A stretch of DNA of 64,000 bases from Kingella_B sp963529665. Its GTDB lineage: Bacteria; Pseudomonadota; Gammaproteobacteria; Burkholderiales; Neisseriaceae. The position numbers and the translations under genes were made by a program. The stretch's first letter is position 1. Every line of letters begins with the position of its first letter. Shown here piece by piece: positions 42,394 to 51,927 of this stretch. The notes beneath the pieces were generated by a model that saw nothing but the letters and a program-made list of their open reading frames with translations, was not told where the DNA came from and searched no databases. The stretch lies in the NCBI GenBank assembly GCA_963529665.1, contig CAUSAG010000008.1, forward strand, positions 15,140 to 79,139, written 5' to 3'.

Positions 42394-44313
42394 TTACTTA
42401 TCATCTTTCACTTCTTGAAACTCAGCGTCCACCACATCATCATCTTTCTTATCAGCAGATGCCTGTGCGCCGCCTTTTTCCGCTTCCGCCTGCGCTTGGG
42501 CATACACAATCTCGCCCAATTTTTGGCTGGCTTCGCCCAAGGCTTCCGCTTTCGCTTCAATTTCCGCCTTGTCGTCGCCTTTAACAGCTTCTTCGGCAGC
42601 TTTCACCGCAGCTTCAATTTTCTCTTTATCCGCCGCGTCCAGCTTATCGCCGTGTTCGCTCAACGATTTGTTCACAGAATGGATTAACGCTTCCGCGTGG
42701 TTGCGGCTTTGCACCAGCTCATGCAGTTTTTTATCCTCTTCCGCATTCGCTTCCGCATCTTTCACCATGCGTTCGATTTCTTCCTCGCTCAAACCAGAAG
42801 AACCTTGGATGGTGATGTTTGCCGCTTTGCCCGTGCCTTTGTCTTTGGCGGAAACGTGCAGGATGCCGTTCGCGTCAATGTCGAAGGTCACTTCGATTTG
42901 CGGTATGCCACGCGGTGCGGGTGCGATGTCGGTCAAGTTGAACTGACCCAACGATTTGTTGGCGCTGGCTTTTTCGCGTTCGCCTTGCAACACATGAATG
43001 GTTACCGCAGGTTGATTGTCTTCCGCCGTAGAGAATACTTGCGATGCTTTGGTTGGGATAGTCGTATTTTTGTTGATGAGTTTGGTCATCACGCCGCCCA
43101 TGGTTTCAATGCCCAACGACAAAGGCGTAACGTCCAGCAGCAACACGTCCGTGCGACCGCCGCCCAACACTTCGCCTTGAATCGCCGCGCCCACGGCAAC
43201 CGCTTCATCAGGGTTCACATCTTTGCGTGGCTCTTTGCCGAAGAAGTCTTTAACCGCTTCTTGCACTTTAGGCATACGGGTTTGACCGCCCACCAAAATC
43301 ACGTCGTCAATATCGCCCGCGCTCAATCCCGCATCTTTCAGCGCGATTTTGCAAGGCTCAATAGAACGCACAATCAAATCTTCCACCAAGCTCTCAAATT
43401 TGGCGCGGGTTAATTTCATCGCCAAGTGTTTGGGACCAGCCGCGTCCATAGTGATATAAGGCAGGTTGATTTCGGTTTGCTGCCCGCTGGACAATTCAAT
43501 TTTGGCTTTTTCAGCAGCTTCTTTTAAACGTTGCAATGCCATCACATCGTTTTTCAAATCAATGCCTTGTTCTTTTTTGAACTCAGCGATGATGTAGTCA
43601 ATAATGCGTTGGTCAAAGTCTTCGCCGCCCAAGAAAGTGTCGCCGTTGGTCGCCAATACTTCAAATTGTTTGTCGCCGTCCACATCGGCAATTTCAATAA
43701 TGGAAATATCAAATGTGCCGCCGCCCAAGTCATAAACGGCGATTTTGCGGTCGCCTTTGCTGCCTTTGTCCATGCCGAACGCCAAAGCGGCTGCGGTCGG
43801 TTCGTTGATGATGCGTTTCACATCCAAACCGGCAATGCGGCCTGCGTCTTTGGTGGCTTGGCGTTGGCTGTCGTTAAAGTATGCAGGAACGGTTACCACC
43901 GCTTCGGTTACTTTTTCGCCCAAATACGCTTCGGCGGCTTCTTTCATTTTACGCAACACTTCGGCAGAGATTTGTGGTGGAGACAATTCTTTGCCTTGCG
44001 CTTTCACCCATGCGTCGCCGTTTTCAGCTTTGATGATTTCAAACGGCATGGTTTCAATGTCGCGTTGCACTTCTGTATCGCTGAATTTATGACCAATCAG
44101 GCGTTTTGCCGCATAAATCGTGTTTTTGGCGTTGGTTACGGCTTGGCGTTTTGCGGGTGCACCCACCAAGATTTCGCCGCCGTCCAAATAAGCCACCACG
44201 GAAGGCGTAGTGCGCGCGCCTTCTGCATTTTCAATCACTTTGGTTTGACCGTTTTCTGAAATGGCAACACATGAGTTGGTTGTGCCAAGGTCAATACCGA
44301 TTACTTTTGCCAT
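42394..44313 (-). CDS. dnaK: Chaperone DnaK (Hsp70)
   Basis: ATP-dependent chaperone. The 639-residue protein has an actin-like ATPase domain (1-385) starting KVIGIDLGTTNSCVAI, with AVYDLGGGTFDISI and ILVGGQTRMP, a substrate-binding beta domain, and a helical lid ending in DDDVVDAEFQEVKDDK. AAGGAG precedes the ATG at 44313. No grpE or dnaJ is adjacent here. Confidence 0.98.
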   Translation of the reverse strand: MAKVIGIDLGTTNSCVAISENGQTKVIENAEGARTTPSVVAYLDGGEILVGAPAKRQAVTNAKNTIYAAKRLIGHKFSDTEVQRDIETMPFEIIKAENGDAWVKAQGKELSPPQISAEVLRKMKEAAEAYLGEKVTEAVVTVPAYFNDSQRQATKDAGRIAGLDVKRIINEPTAAALAFGMDKGSKGDRKIAVYDLGGGTFDISIIEIADVDGDKQFEVLATNGDTFLGGEDFDQRIIDYIIAEFKKEQGIDLKNDVMALQRLKEAAEKAKIELSSGQQTEINLPYITMDAAGPKHLAMKLTRAKFESLVEDLIVRSIEPCKIALKDAGLSAGDIDDVILVGGQTRMPKVQEAVKDFFGKEPRKDVNPDEAVAVGAAIQGEVLGGGRTDVLLLDVTPLSLGIETMGGVMTKLINKNTTIPTKASQVFSTAEDNQPAVTIHVLQGEREKASANKSLGQFNLTDIAPAPRGIPQIEVTFDIDANGILHVSAKDKGTGKAANITIQGSSGLSEEEIERMVKDAEANAEEDKKLHELVQSRNHAEALIHSVNKSLSEHGDKLDAADKEKIEAAVKAAEEAVKGDDKAEIEAKAEALGEASQKLGEIVYAQAQAEAEKGGAQASADKKDDDVVDAEFQEVKDDK

Positions 44314-44496
44314 ATTATTTGCTCCTTAAAGATTGCAATAAAAAATGAATGGCGCGGGGGTTCAATCTACTTTTCAGGCTGCCTGAAAGCATCGCCGCGC
44401 CTTGATGGCTTGCTAAATAAGGCGGGCTGTTGTCTTTTTCAAGTGTCGCGTGCAAATTTATTCGTAAAGATTGGTTAGGCGGCGGTTTCGGGCTGC

Positions 44497-44829
44497 CTAT
44501 TCTTCGCGCTCGCGTTCGTAATCTTGATAGGTATAGCGGCAAAGTCCGCCGTCAGCGTTGCGCCATGTGGCGATGCGGTTTTCATCGTCATATTGGAATT
44601 GGCGGCGTTCGGCAATGCGATATGCGGCGATACACATCATTCTGCCTGCCAACCACAGCAATACGCCGCACCATGCAGATATTTTTCCGGCAACGCTTAT
44701 CAGCAACAGAATAATCGCTATCAGCGTGCAGTAATCGGACAAGGCGCGCAGCCATGCGGCAAGACGCGAACACCGCTCAAATCCCATGCGCTCCACTTCG
44801 TTTTGCCACATCGGGCTGAATATCATCAT
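44497..44829 (-). CDS. Hypothetical two-helix membrane protein
   Basis: A 110-residue protein with a central hydrophobic region of two helices (CTLIAIILLLISVAGKISAW and CGVLLWLAGRMMCIAAY) and an acidic/basic C-terminus (YQDYEREREE). No family is recognised. AAAGGAATCAGCA precedes the double ATG at 44829. It lies upstream of dnaK on the same strand, separated by about 180 bases with a palindromic DUS overlap (TTTCAGGCTGCCTGAAA). Confidence 0.65.
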   Translation of the reverse strand: MMIFSPMWQNEVERMGFERCSRLAAWLRALSDYCTLIAIILLLISVAGKISAWCGVLLWLAGRMMCIAAYRIAERRQFQYDDENRIATWRNADGGLCRYTYQDYEREREE

Positions 44830-44958
44830 TGCTGATTCCTTTTGCTTATCTTTATCTTAGGAATCACCATTTTATCGTTTCAGGCAGCCTGAAAACCATA
44901 AATTGCGCTACAATCCGCGCAGCCACTACTTTCAGGCTGCCACAACAAAGGACAAATC

Positions 44959-45735
44959 ATGGAACAAGAAATCAACATCTGGCAACAAAAATGGGTTATC
45001 GGCAACTGGAAAATGAACGGGCAACTCCACAACAACAATAATCTTGTCCACAAGCTGCGCCAGCTTCCTGCCGCCAGCAACGTCTGCATCGGCATCAGCC
45101 CGCCCACTGTTTATCTATTGCAAGTACACAACGCCGTGCAAATCGTGTTAGACAACAAAATCCACGTTTGCGCACAAGATGTTAGCCGCTTCCCAGACAA
45201 AGGCGCTTACACAGGCGAAGTTTCCGCCGAAATGATGCGCGATGTTGGCGTGGATATTGTGCTCATCGGACACTCCGAGCGCAGTCTTTATTTCAACGAA
45301 AAAAACGACGTGCAACGCCTAAAAATAGAAAACGTATTAAATGTAGGCTTGATTCCGCTGCTGTGCGTGGGCGAAAGCCTGAAAGAGCGCGAAGACGGGC
45401 GCGAAAAAGAAGCCGTTGCCTATCAACTCTCCGTATTCAAAGGGCTGAAAACCCAAAACTTCGCCGTTGCCTATGAGCCCGTGTGGGCGATTGGCACAGG
45501 AAAAGTCGCAACAAAAGAACAAATTGCCGATATGCACGCATTTATTTACAGCGAAATCTTGTCATTGTGTGGCAACGATGCTAATATCCGCGTTCTTTAT
45601 GGCGGCAGCGTGAATGATACCAATGCCGCCGAAATTTTTAGCGTACCCCACGTTGACGGCGCACTGGTTGGCGGCGCATCACTCAAATACGATGCCTTCA
45701 CCGCCATCATTCAAGCCGCACAAGACACACAATAA
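44959..45735 (+). CDS. tpiA: Triosephosphate isomerase
   Basis: Interconverts dihydroxyacetone phosphate and glyceraldehyde-3-phosphate. The 258-residue TIM barrel shows the catalytic Lys in IGNWKMNG (Lys18), His in LIGHSERS and Glu in AYEPVWAIGTG, plus the phosphate loop LYGGSVN. AAAGGACAAATC precedes the ATG. secG follows 5 bases after the stop. Confidence 0.97.
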   Translation: MEQEINIWQQKWVIGNWKMNGQLHNNNNLVHKLRQLPAASNVCIGISPPTVYLLQVHNAVQIVLDNKIHVCAQDVSRFPDKGAYTGEVSAEMMRDVGVDIVLIGHSERSLYFNEKNDVQRLKIENVLNVGLIPLLCVGESLKEREDGREKEAVAYQLSVFKGLKTQNFAVAYEPVWAIGTGKVATKEQIADMHAFIYSEILSLCGNDANIRVLYGGSVNDTNAAEIFSVPHVDGALVGGASLKYDAFTAIIQAAQDTQ

Positions 45736-45740
45736 ACCCA

Positions 45741-46295
45741 ATGGCAGCCTTTAAAACCCTTATTCTCGTTATCAACATCTTCTCGTCTATCGGCGTTGTT
45801 TGCCTTGTGCTTATGCAGCAAGGCAAAGGCGCAGATGCAGGCGCAGGTTTTGGCGGTTCGGGCAGCGCACAAGGCGTATTTGGCTCCGCGGGCAACGCGA
45901 ACTTTCTCAGCCGCATGACGGCTGTGTTTGCAACCATATTCTTTGCATCCAGCTTGGCATTAAGCTATGTGCACAGCGGCAATCGCAACAAAGGCATTGA
46001 TTTTAGCAACGTGCAACAAACCACCACACCCATTGCTTCTGCGCCTGCTAGCACCATGCACACTGCATCGCAGCCAGCCATACCAAAACAAACCGAAACA
46101 ACGCCAGTTGTGGCAGCCAGCCAAGCACTTGCTACTAGCGAACCTGCTGCGGCAAGCATGGCAGCTACTACTGTTGCTCCTGCGGCAGCAAGTACAGAAA
46201 TGGCAAGCGCACCAGCGCAAAAAGCCAGTAAGCCTGCGGCAGCCAAAGAAAGCAACAAAAATGCAAAACCTGCTAAAAAGCAAAACCATAAATAA
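45741..46295 (+). CDS. secG: Preprotein translocase subunit SecG
   Basis: Small subunit of the SecYEG channel. The first 75 residues hold two membrane helices separated by the conserved LMQQGKGADAGAGFGGSGSA loop with FGSAGNANFLSRMTA. A tail of about 100 residues rich in Ala, Thr, Pro and Ser, ending in basic repeats (AKESNKNAKPAKKQ), makes it 184 residues, longer than the roughly 110 of E. coli SecG; such tails occur in Neisseria. It lies between tpiA and tRNA-Leu, probably in one transcript. Confidence 0.94.
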   Translation: MAAFKTLILVINIFSSIGVVCLVLMQQGKGADAGAGFGGSGSAQGVFGSAGNANFLSRMTAVFATIFFASSLALSYVHSGNRNKGIDFSNVQQTTTPIASAPASTMHTASQPAIPKQTETTPVVAASQALATSEPAAASMAATTVAPAAASTEMASAPAQKASKPAAAKESNKNAKPAKKQNHK

Positions 46296-46301
46296 TCTTA
46301 C

Positions 46302-46387
46302 GCCGACATGGTGAAATTGGTAGACACGCTATCTTGAGGGGGTAGTGAGCCTAGCTCGTGCGAGTTCAAGTCTCGCTGTCGGCACCA
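46302..46387 (+). tRNA. tRNA-Leu (GAG)
   Basis: An 86-base class II tRNA with acceptor GCCGACA/TGTCGGC, anticodon stem-loop around CTTGAGG (anticodon GAG), a long variable arm (AGCCTAGCTC region), T arm GAGTTCAAGTCTC and encoded CCA. It follows secG directly. Confidence 0.95.
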
Positions 46388-46393
46388 AACTCA

Positions 46394-46421
46394 AAAAGCA
46401 GCTATTTTTAGCTGCTTTTCC
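46394..46421 (+). terminator. Intrinsic terminator after tRNA-Leu
   Basis: AAAAGCAGCTA (46394-46404) pairs with TAGCTGCTTTT (46409-46419) with a four-base loop, ending the tpiA-secG-tRNA unit. Confidence 0.85.
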
Positions 46422-46428
46422 TTTATCC

Positions 46429-46473
46429 GTTTTAGCTTCGCAGAAGCTCGTAAACTCGCTTTCAGGCTGCCTT
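46429..46473 (+). repeat. DUS-associated repeat, hairpin subtype, copy D
   Basis: GTTTTAGCTTCGCAGAAGCT contains the hairpin AGCTTC-GCA-GAAGCT, followed by CGTAAACTCGC and an inverted DUS. It matches, in reverse, copies at 35199 and 51180. Confidence 0.65.
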
Positions 46474-46498
46474 ATGCCGCTCTTTTTTAAGGATGATT

Positions 46499-46858
46499 AT
46501 GTATTTCGTAGATCGCAGCGCCGTTGTGCTCAAACCCACCGAACATTTCCTAGCGTGGCTAAACAGCACGCAAGACGATATGCCCGATTTAACGCTGGCG
46601 CAGTTGCGCGCTAATTGCAGCGTGTTTTTAATCCCTGTGTTTGAAGAGCCCGAAGAAGCGGTGGCGTATTTTAACGAGCGCTATTTGGGCATTTTTAAAG
46701 CCGAGCTGGCGGGCTGGACGTTGGACGAATCCACCTATCCCAAAAACTTGGATTTGGAAACGTTTTGGCAATTTTTTGAATTGGAAGTGCACGATTCGGT
46801 GTTGGATTTGGAAGAAGCCGAGCTGCAAATCACACCTGTGTTTGACAACATGGCATAG
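46499..46858 (+). CDS. Conserved hypothetical acidic protein
   Basis: A 119-residue acidic soluble protein (many Glu and Asp) with no signal or membrane segment. Segments such as FLAWLNSTQDD, FEEPEEAVAYF and WTLDESTYPKNLDLETFWQFF suggest a small alpha/beta fold, but I recognise no characterised family. AAGGA lies 5 bases before ATG 46499; an ATG at 46493 overlaps that site. The next gene begins 5 bases after its stop, so they are an operon. Confidence 0.75.
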   Translation: MYFVDRSAVVLKPTEHFLAWLNSTQDDMPDLTLAQLRANCSVFLIPVFEEPEEAVAYFNERYLGIFKAELAGWTLDESTYPKNLDLETFWQFFELEVHDSVLDLEEAELQITPVFDNMA

Positions 46859-46863
46859 CAGCG

Positions 46864-47334
46864 ATGCAAGCGTTTCGCGCCGATTTTGTGGCTTCGCGCG
46901 TGGGGCGCGGCTTGGCTTTGGGTTATGCCGCGCTGCTGGTTGGCGCGGTGTGCGTTTACTTTTCAGGCAGCCTGAAATGGGGTTTGCTGGCGGCGATTGC
47001 GGCGTGCGGTGCGTGGGCGGCATGGCGCAAACCGCGTTACGATGTGAAACGTTTGATGGTGGACAATCAGGGCTTTGCGGCGGTGTTCATCGGCGATGAA
47101 GCCTTTGCCGCGCAGCCGATTTCAGGCTGCCTTGCAACGCGCTGGGCGTGTTTTATCCATTGGCAGACGATGGATGCGACGTTTTGGCAATGCGTGTTTT
47201 ACGATGCAACGGATGCAGCGGCGTTTCGCCAGTTGCGGCTGTGGCTGGAATATGGGCAGCCCACGCGGGCGCAGATTAAGCGGCGAACGGGTGTGGAGCT
47301 GGGTGTGCGCAAACGGCGCAAGGGGATTTTTTGA
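46864..47334 (+). CDS. Hypothetical membrane protein, YgfX-like
   Basis: A 156-residue protein with two hydrophobic segments (about residues 17-33 and 39-52, around YAALLVGAVCVYF and WGLLAAIAACGAW), followed by a soluble domain. The overall plan resembles YgfX-type inner-membrane proteins, but similarity is weak and the assignment is tentative. DUS-encoded FSGSLK and ISGCL peptides occur. The ATG follows the previous stop within 5 bases. Confidence 0.65.
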   Translation: MQAFRADFVASRVGRGLALGYAALLVGAVCVYFSGSLKWGLLAAIAACGAWAAWRKPRYDVKRLMVDNQGFAAVFIGDEAFAAQPISGCLATRWACFIHWQTMDATFWQCVFYDATDAAAFRQLRLWLEYGQPTRAQIKRRTGVELGVRKRRKGIF

Positions 47335-47380
47335 TGGCGCAAGCCAAGGCAGCCTGAAACGCTATTCAACGGAGCGAAAT

Positions 47381-47812
47381 ATGAAAGACGAACAGCCTTG
47401 CATACTGGTGAGCGCATGCATTTTGGGCACAAACTGCAAATTCAACGGCAAAAACAATTACAGCACACGCGCAGCGGCGTATTTGGCGGGGAAGAAAGTG
47501 TTGCCGATTTGCCCTGAAATACTGGCGGGCTTGCCCACGCCGCGCGAACCTGCGGAACTTATCAACGGCAGGGTAACGGAATGTTCGGGGCGCGATGTGC
47601 ACGAGATTTATCAGCACGGGGTGACGCAAGCCATTGCGGCGATTAGACAACGCAAGATTAGCCATGCGGTATTGCAATCGCGCAGCCCAACTTGTGGCGT
47701 GAATTGCGTGTACGATGGCTCGTTTACGGGGAAGCTGGTGGCGGGCAGCGGGTTGTTTGCACAGCAGTTGCGGGAGTTGGGGATTGAGGTGGTGGATGTG
47801 GAAGATGTGTAG
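47381..47812 (+). CDS. DUF523 family protein
   Basis: A 143-residue protein matching DUF523: ILVSACILGTNCKFNGKNN at the start, VLPICPEILAGLPTPREPAE in the middle, and LQSRSPTCGVNCVYDG near the end. Several conserved cysteines suggest metal or iron-sulphur binding, but the function is unknown. Start ATG 47381 with a GGAGCGAAAT site. An inverted DUS pair follows. Confidence 0.88.
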   Translation: MKDEQPCILVSACILGTNCKFNGKNNYSTRAAAYLAGKKVLPICPEILAGLPTPREPAELINGRVTECSGRDVHEIYQHGVTQAIAAIRQRKISHAVLQSRSPTCGVNCVYDGSFTGKLVAGSGLFAQQLRELGIEVVDVEDV

Positions 47813-47824
47813 TGTGAACAATAA

Positions 47825-47866
47825 AAGGCAGCCTGAAAACGATAACCCCGTTTTCAGGCTGCCCTT
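47825..47866. terminator. Inverted DUS pair, DUF523/rhlE
   Basis: AAGGCAGCCTGAAAACG and CGTTTTCAGGCTGCC form a stem between the convergent DUF523 and helicase genes, followed by a T run on the plus strand. Confidence 0.7.
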
Positions 47867-47895
47867 TTTATGCGGCGCAAACAGCAAACCTACGC

Positions 47896-49302
47896 TTACA
47901 CGCCAAAATTGCGTTGCAACAACGCGCAAGTGCGCCGTTCTTTGCCGCGGCGACGGCTGCTGGTGCGCGGCGGAATGCGGCTGGCATCCACCGTTGGGAT
48001 TTCTTGCTGACGGCTGTCGCGCTCGCTGCGGGAAGATGTGCGCCGCTCGTTTCTTTCGCCGCGCTCTGGCGTTTGTCGTTCGCTGCGGCGCGATGATGCG
48101 CGGGCGTTGTTTTCGTTTTTCAGGCTGCCTGAATCTGCTGCTTGCGCTTGCTCCCAGCGCGGTTCAAAGCCTTCAATGCGCGAAATCGGCAGTTCGTTGC
48201 CTGTTAAGGCTTTGATGGCTTCGTACATTTTTTGCTCGGTTTCGTCCATCAACGAAATTGCCACGCCGTCCGCGCCTGCGCGCCCTGTGCGCCCGATGCG
48301 GTGCACATAATCTTCGGCTTGGGTGGGCATTTCGTAGTTCACCACAAACGGCAATTCGGCAATATCCAAGCCGCGCGCGGCAACGTCGGTGGCCACCAAC
48401 ACGCGCAACTCGCCCGATTTAAACTGGTTGAGCACATCCAGCCGCGTTTGCTGCGATTTGTCGCCGTGAATGGCATTGGCAGACAAGCCGCGGCGCACCA
48501 AATCGCGCGCTACTTGGTCGGCAGACTGTTTGGTTTTGCAAAACACGATGACTTGGTTCATGTTCAAATCCACAATCAGCCGCTCCAACAGCTCGCGTTT
48601 GCGGTGGCTGTCAATGGAGATAACGTGTTCTTCCACGTTGGCATTGGTGGTGTTTTGCGCGGCAACTTCTACGATTTGCGGCGCGTTCATAAAGTCTTGC
48701 GCCAGCTTGCGGATGGCGGGGGCGAAGGTGGCGGAAAACAGCAGCGTTTGGCGCGGCTTGGGCAGCATTTGCATGATGGTGCGGATGTCGTCAATAAAAC
48801 CCATGTCCAGCATGCGGTCGGCTTCGTCTAGCACCACAATTTCTACTTTGCTTAAATTGATGTTTTTTTGTTTAACGTGATCCAGCAGCCGCCCTACGGT
48901 GGCGATAACGATTTCGCAGCCTGCGCGTAAATCGGCGGTTTGCTTGTTCATGTTTACACCGCCAAACAGCACGGTGTGGCGCAGCGGCAGATTTTTAATG
49001 TAGTTTTGCGTGTTTTGGTCAATTTGGTCAGCAAGCTCGCGCGTGGGCGTGAGCACCAGCATCCGCACGGGGTGCATGGCGGGCGATGCGCTGGCGTTGG
49101 CGTAGCGTTTGAGGCGCTCTAAGCTGGGCAGCATAAAGGCAGCGGTTTTGCCTGTGCCTGTTTGCGCGGCGGCGAGCAAATCGTGCCCTGCTAGGGCTTT
49201 GGGTATGGCGGCGGCTTGGATGGGGGTGGGCGTTTGATAGCCTTGTGCGGCTAGGGCGGTGGCGATTTCGTGTCCTAAACCAAGTTCGGTGAATGCAGTC
49301 AT
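47896..49302 (-). CDS. rhlE: DEAD-box RNA helicase, RhlE-like
   Basis: ATP-dependent RNA helicase. The 468-residue protein has the Q motif (GYQTPTPIQ), motif I AAQTGTGKTA, motif II DEAD (VLDEADRMLD), SAT, and motif VI HRIGRTGRAG. The C-terminal tail is Arg/Ser/Glu-rich (RRSERQTPERGERNER) and probably binds RNA. The RhlE subgroup is suggested by the N-terminus FTELGLGHEIATALAAQGY. Start ATG 49302; an upstream codon at 49392 would translate a DUS. Confidence 0.92.
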   Translation of the reverse strand: MTAFTELGLGHEIATALAAQGYQTPTPIQAAAIPKALAGHDLLAAAQTGTGKTAAFMLPSLERLKRYANASASPAMHPVRMLVLTPTRELADQIDQNTQNYIKNLPLRHTVLFGGVNMNKQTADLRAGCEIVIATVGRLLDHVKQKNINLSKVEIVVLDEADRMLDMGFIDDIRTIMQMLPKPRQTLLFSATFAPAIRKLAQDFMNAPQIVEVAAQNTTNANVEEHVISIDSHRKRELLERLIVDLNMNQVIVFCKTKQSADQVARDLVRRGLSANAIHGDKSQQTRLDVLNQFKSGELRVLVATDVAARGLDIAELPFVVNYEMPTQAEDYVHRIGRTGRAGADGVAISLMDETEQKMYEAIKALTGNELPISRIEGFEPRWEQAQAADSGSLKNENNARASSRRSERQTPERGERNERRTSSRSERDSRQQEIPTVDASRIPPRTSSRRRGKERRTCALLQRNFGV

Positions 49303-49513
49303 GAGCTTTCTTTCTTCTGTGTGGTTTTCAGGCTGCCTTTGGGCTTGGCAAAGGCAGCCTGAAAATAAATCATGCGGCATTTTATCAAACATTCGTTGTT
49401 TGCTGCGAATGGGCGGGCGGGTTTTCGGCTTTTCAGGCTGCCTTTGCCGCTAAGGCAGCCTGAAAACCATTTTTCCACTAAAATCGTCCTATTTTCTCTT
49501 TCATCGCCACATC

Positions 49514-51154
49514 ATGGATTTACTCAAACTCATCTACACGCAACACCGCCGCCCGTTTTTGCACATGCTCGCGCTCACCACGCTCTCAGGCGCGCTGGGC
49601 ATCGGCATTTTGTCGTATATCAACCATCATTTGCTGCAAGGCAACGGCGGCGGGCTGCTGCCCTTTTTGCTACTGGTTACGTTTTACTTTATCGCTGCCA
49701 ACTACGCGCAAATTCAGCTTGCCAAAATTGGGCAGAATTTTGTTTGCCAAATGCAAACCCAGCTGGTTAAACGCATCATGGATTCGCACGAAGAGCAAAT
49801 TCAGCTGATTGGCAAGCCGAAAATTCTCGCCAGCCTTGGCAGCGACATCCGCAGCCTATCATTCGCATTCACACGGCTGCCCGAGCTGGTGCAAGGCGCG
49901 TTGTTTGTGCTGGCTTGCTGCGTTTATATGCTGGCGCTGTCTGCCAAATTATTCGTGGTTATTCTGGTGATGATGCTTATTATGATAACGGGCACGCATT
50001 TTGTGGTGCAGCGCCATTTCACCAGCTTTCGCCAAATGCGCAAAAGCGAAGACGAAATCCAGCGCCACTACGAAACCAGCCTAAGCGGACACAAAGAACT
50101 CACCCTCAACCGCTATCGCGCCGAGCGTTTCTATCAACAAGAAGTGCTGCCTGCTGCCGCCCACCGCCGCGACACCCACATCCGCGCCGATGCCTACCAC
50201 GCGCTCGCCCTAAACTGGGGCAATAGCATCATGCTCGCCACCGTTGGCATCATCTACTATCTCGCCATCTACCACGGCTGGGCAAGCAACAGCGATGCCG
50301 CCGCGCTCACGCTCACCCTGCTCTTTATGCGTGCGCCGCTTTCCGCTGCCGTGGGCGCGTTTCCCATCCTGATGCAAAGCAAAGTTGCCCTGCAAGCGCT
50401 TGCCGATTTAGGGCTTGCCGACTACGCCACCACCTTCCACAGCCCTTTCAGGCTGCCTGAAAACTGGCGCGAAATCCGCCTGCAAGACGTAACCTACGTT
50501 TACCCCCAGCAAGGCGGGCAAACCTTCGCCCTGCAACCGATTAACCTTACCATCAAGCGCGGCGAAACCCTGTTTCTTATCGGCGGCAACGGCTCGGGCA
50601 AATCCACCCTATCCATGCTGTTAGCAGGGCTTTACGCGCCTGCATCGGGCAAGATTTTTGTAGACGACACCGAAATCACCGCCGAAAACCGTCCCGCCTA
50701 TCAACAGCTTTTTGCCAGCGTGTTCACCGATTTTCATATTTTTGAACAGCTGATTAACGGCATTGGCGAAGATGCAGCCGAAGCGCAAATCGCCCAATGG
50801 CTCGCCCATTTGCAGCTAGACGAAAAAGTGAAAATAGAGCAAAACCGCATCCTAAACAGCAAATTATCGCAAGGACAAAAAAAGCGACTGGGCTTGCTCA
50901 CCGCCGCGCTGGAAAACCGCAGCATCATTATTTTGGACGAATGGGCGGCCGACCAAGACCCGCAGTTTCGCCGCATTTTTTACGAGCAACTGCTGCCGCT
51001 GCTCAAACAAAGCGGCAGCACCATCTTCGCCATCAGCCACGACGATAAATATTTTCACCACGCCGAGCGCATCATCTCCATGAAGCAAGGCGTGTTGAGC
51101 GAATACGACAGCGAAACAGCAAAAAGCGTGGCGGAAGAACACAGCCGCAGCTAA
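49514..51154 (+). CDS. Cyclic-peptide-type ABC exporter (SyrD/YojI family)
   Basis: A 546-residue half-transporter with six membrane helices in the first 300 residues and a C-terminal ATPase: Walker A IGGNGSGKST, signature LSQGQKKR and Walker B IIILDEWAADQDP. The sequence falls with the SyrD/PvdE/YojI group that exports cyclic peptides, siderophore precursors or microcin J25. No peptide-synthesis genes lie nearby, so the substrate is unknown. It is not close to the microcin locus. A DUS encodes RLPEN at the domain junction. Confidence 0.85.
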   Translation: MDLLKLIYTQHRRPFLHMLALTTLSGALGIGILSYINHHLLQGNGGGLLPFLLLVTFYFIAANYAQIQLAKIGQNFVCQMQTQLVKRIMDSHEEQIQLIGKPKILASLGSDIRSLSFAFTRLPELVQGALFVLACCVYMLALSAKLFVVILVMMLIMITGTHFVVQRHFTSFRQMRKSEDEIQRHYETSLSGHKELTLNRYRAERFYQQEVLPAAAHRRDTHIRADAYHALALNWGNSIMLATVGIIYYLAIYHGWASNSDAAALTLTLLFMRAPLSAAVGAFPILMQSKVALQALADLGLADYATTFHSPFRLPENWREIRLQDVTYVYPQQGGQTFALQPINLTIKRGETLFLIGGNGSGKSTLSMLLAGLYAPASGKIFVDDTEITAENRPAYQQLFASVFTDFHIFEQLINGIGEDAAEAQIAQWLAHLQLDEKVKIEQNRILNSKLSQGQKKRLGLLTAALENRSIIILDEWAADQDPQFRRIFYEQLLPLLKQSGSTIFAISHDDKYFHHAERIISMKQGVLSEYDSETAKSVAEEHSRS

Positions 51155-51179
51155 ACCTGCGATGGCTCAAAACCATAAA

Positions 51180-51248
51180 AGGCAGCCTGAAAGCGAGTTT
51201 ACAAGCTTCTGCGAAGCTAAAACAAGAAATGCGTTTTCAGGCTGCCTT
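51180..51248 (-). repeat. DUS-flanked repeat, hairpin subtype, copy F
   Basis: DUS, then AAAGCGAGTTTACAAGCTTC and TGCGAAGCTAAAAC, then an inverted DUS. It is the reverse complement of copy D with both flanking DUS, between the convergent ABC exporter and DUF2867 genes. Confidence 0.7.
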
Positions 51249-51260
51249 TGTGTTATCCCA

Positions 51261-51827
51261 TCATAGCCCTGCCAAGGGGTCGTCAAATTTTTTGCCTTCT
51301 TTGGGCTTGGGCGGATTGTGTTTTTGATAGTCTTTAATGTTGGCGAGCATTTGCTTCATGATAACGCCGTAAAACACGTTCATAAAAAATAGCTGGAAAT
51401 GCCCTGTTTTGCTGTATGCCTGCCCCGACATGGTGATGTTTAGCTGGGTGGGCGGCGCGCTGGGCGCGGGGCAAGTGATGTCTAGCGACAGCATAAAGGC
51501 GCGGTCGTCGTTTTCATTGAGCAGCACCAATTGGCTGTTGTTTACCCCCACCACTTGAAAAAAATCCACTTCATCATCGGCTTTGGGCGCGCGGTCTGGA
51601 TTTTTTGGGGCAAAGCCGCTGATTTCTTCGGCTTTGAGCATACGGGCGATGGTGTTGCGCACGCGCAGCGCGACGGCGAACATTTTGGGCGTTTCGAATG
51701 TAAGCGCAACGTAGGCTTCCCATGCGTTGGTGCCGCTGAGCACTTTGCCGTGGGTGCTGTCTAGGTAATCGCAATCCACTTGCGGGGCGATAAGCTGGGC
51801 TTGGCTGGGGATGTAAACTTGTGCCAT
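51261..51827 (-). CDS. DUF2867 family protein
   Basis: A 188-residue soluble protein matching DUF2867: DYLDSTHGKVLSG near the start, SLDITCPAPS in the middle, and MNVFYGVIMKQMLANI in the C-terminal helix, a domain resembling lipid- or ligand-binding SRPBCC-like folds. Function unknown. AAAGGAGTTCAC precedes the ATG at 51827. Confidence 0.8.
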   Translation of the reverse strand: MAQVYIPSQAQLIAPQVDCDYLDSTHGKVLSGTNAWEAYVALTFETPKMFAVALRVRNTIARMLKAEEISGFAPKNPDRAPKADDEVDFFQVVGVNNSQLVLLNENDDRAFMLSLDITCPAPSAPPTQLNITMSGQAYSKTGHFQLFFMNVFYGVIMKQMLANIKDYQKHNPPKPKEGKKFDDPLAGL

Positions 51828-51927
51828 GTGAACTCCTTTTGGTGTGATGGTTTTAAAGGGATGGTTTGAGAGACTTCGCTGCTGCGAAGCGTGTCAACAG
51901 GTTTTCAGGCTGCCTTTGGCGTTGCCG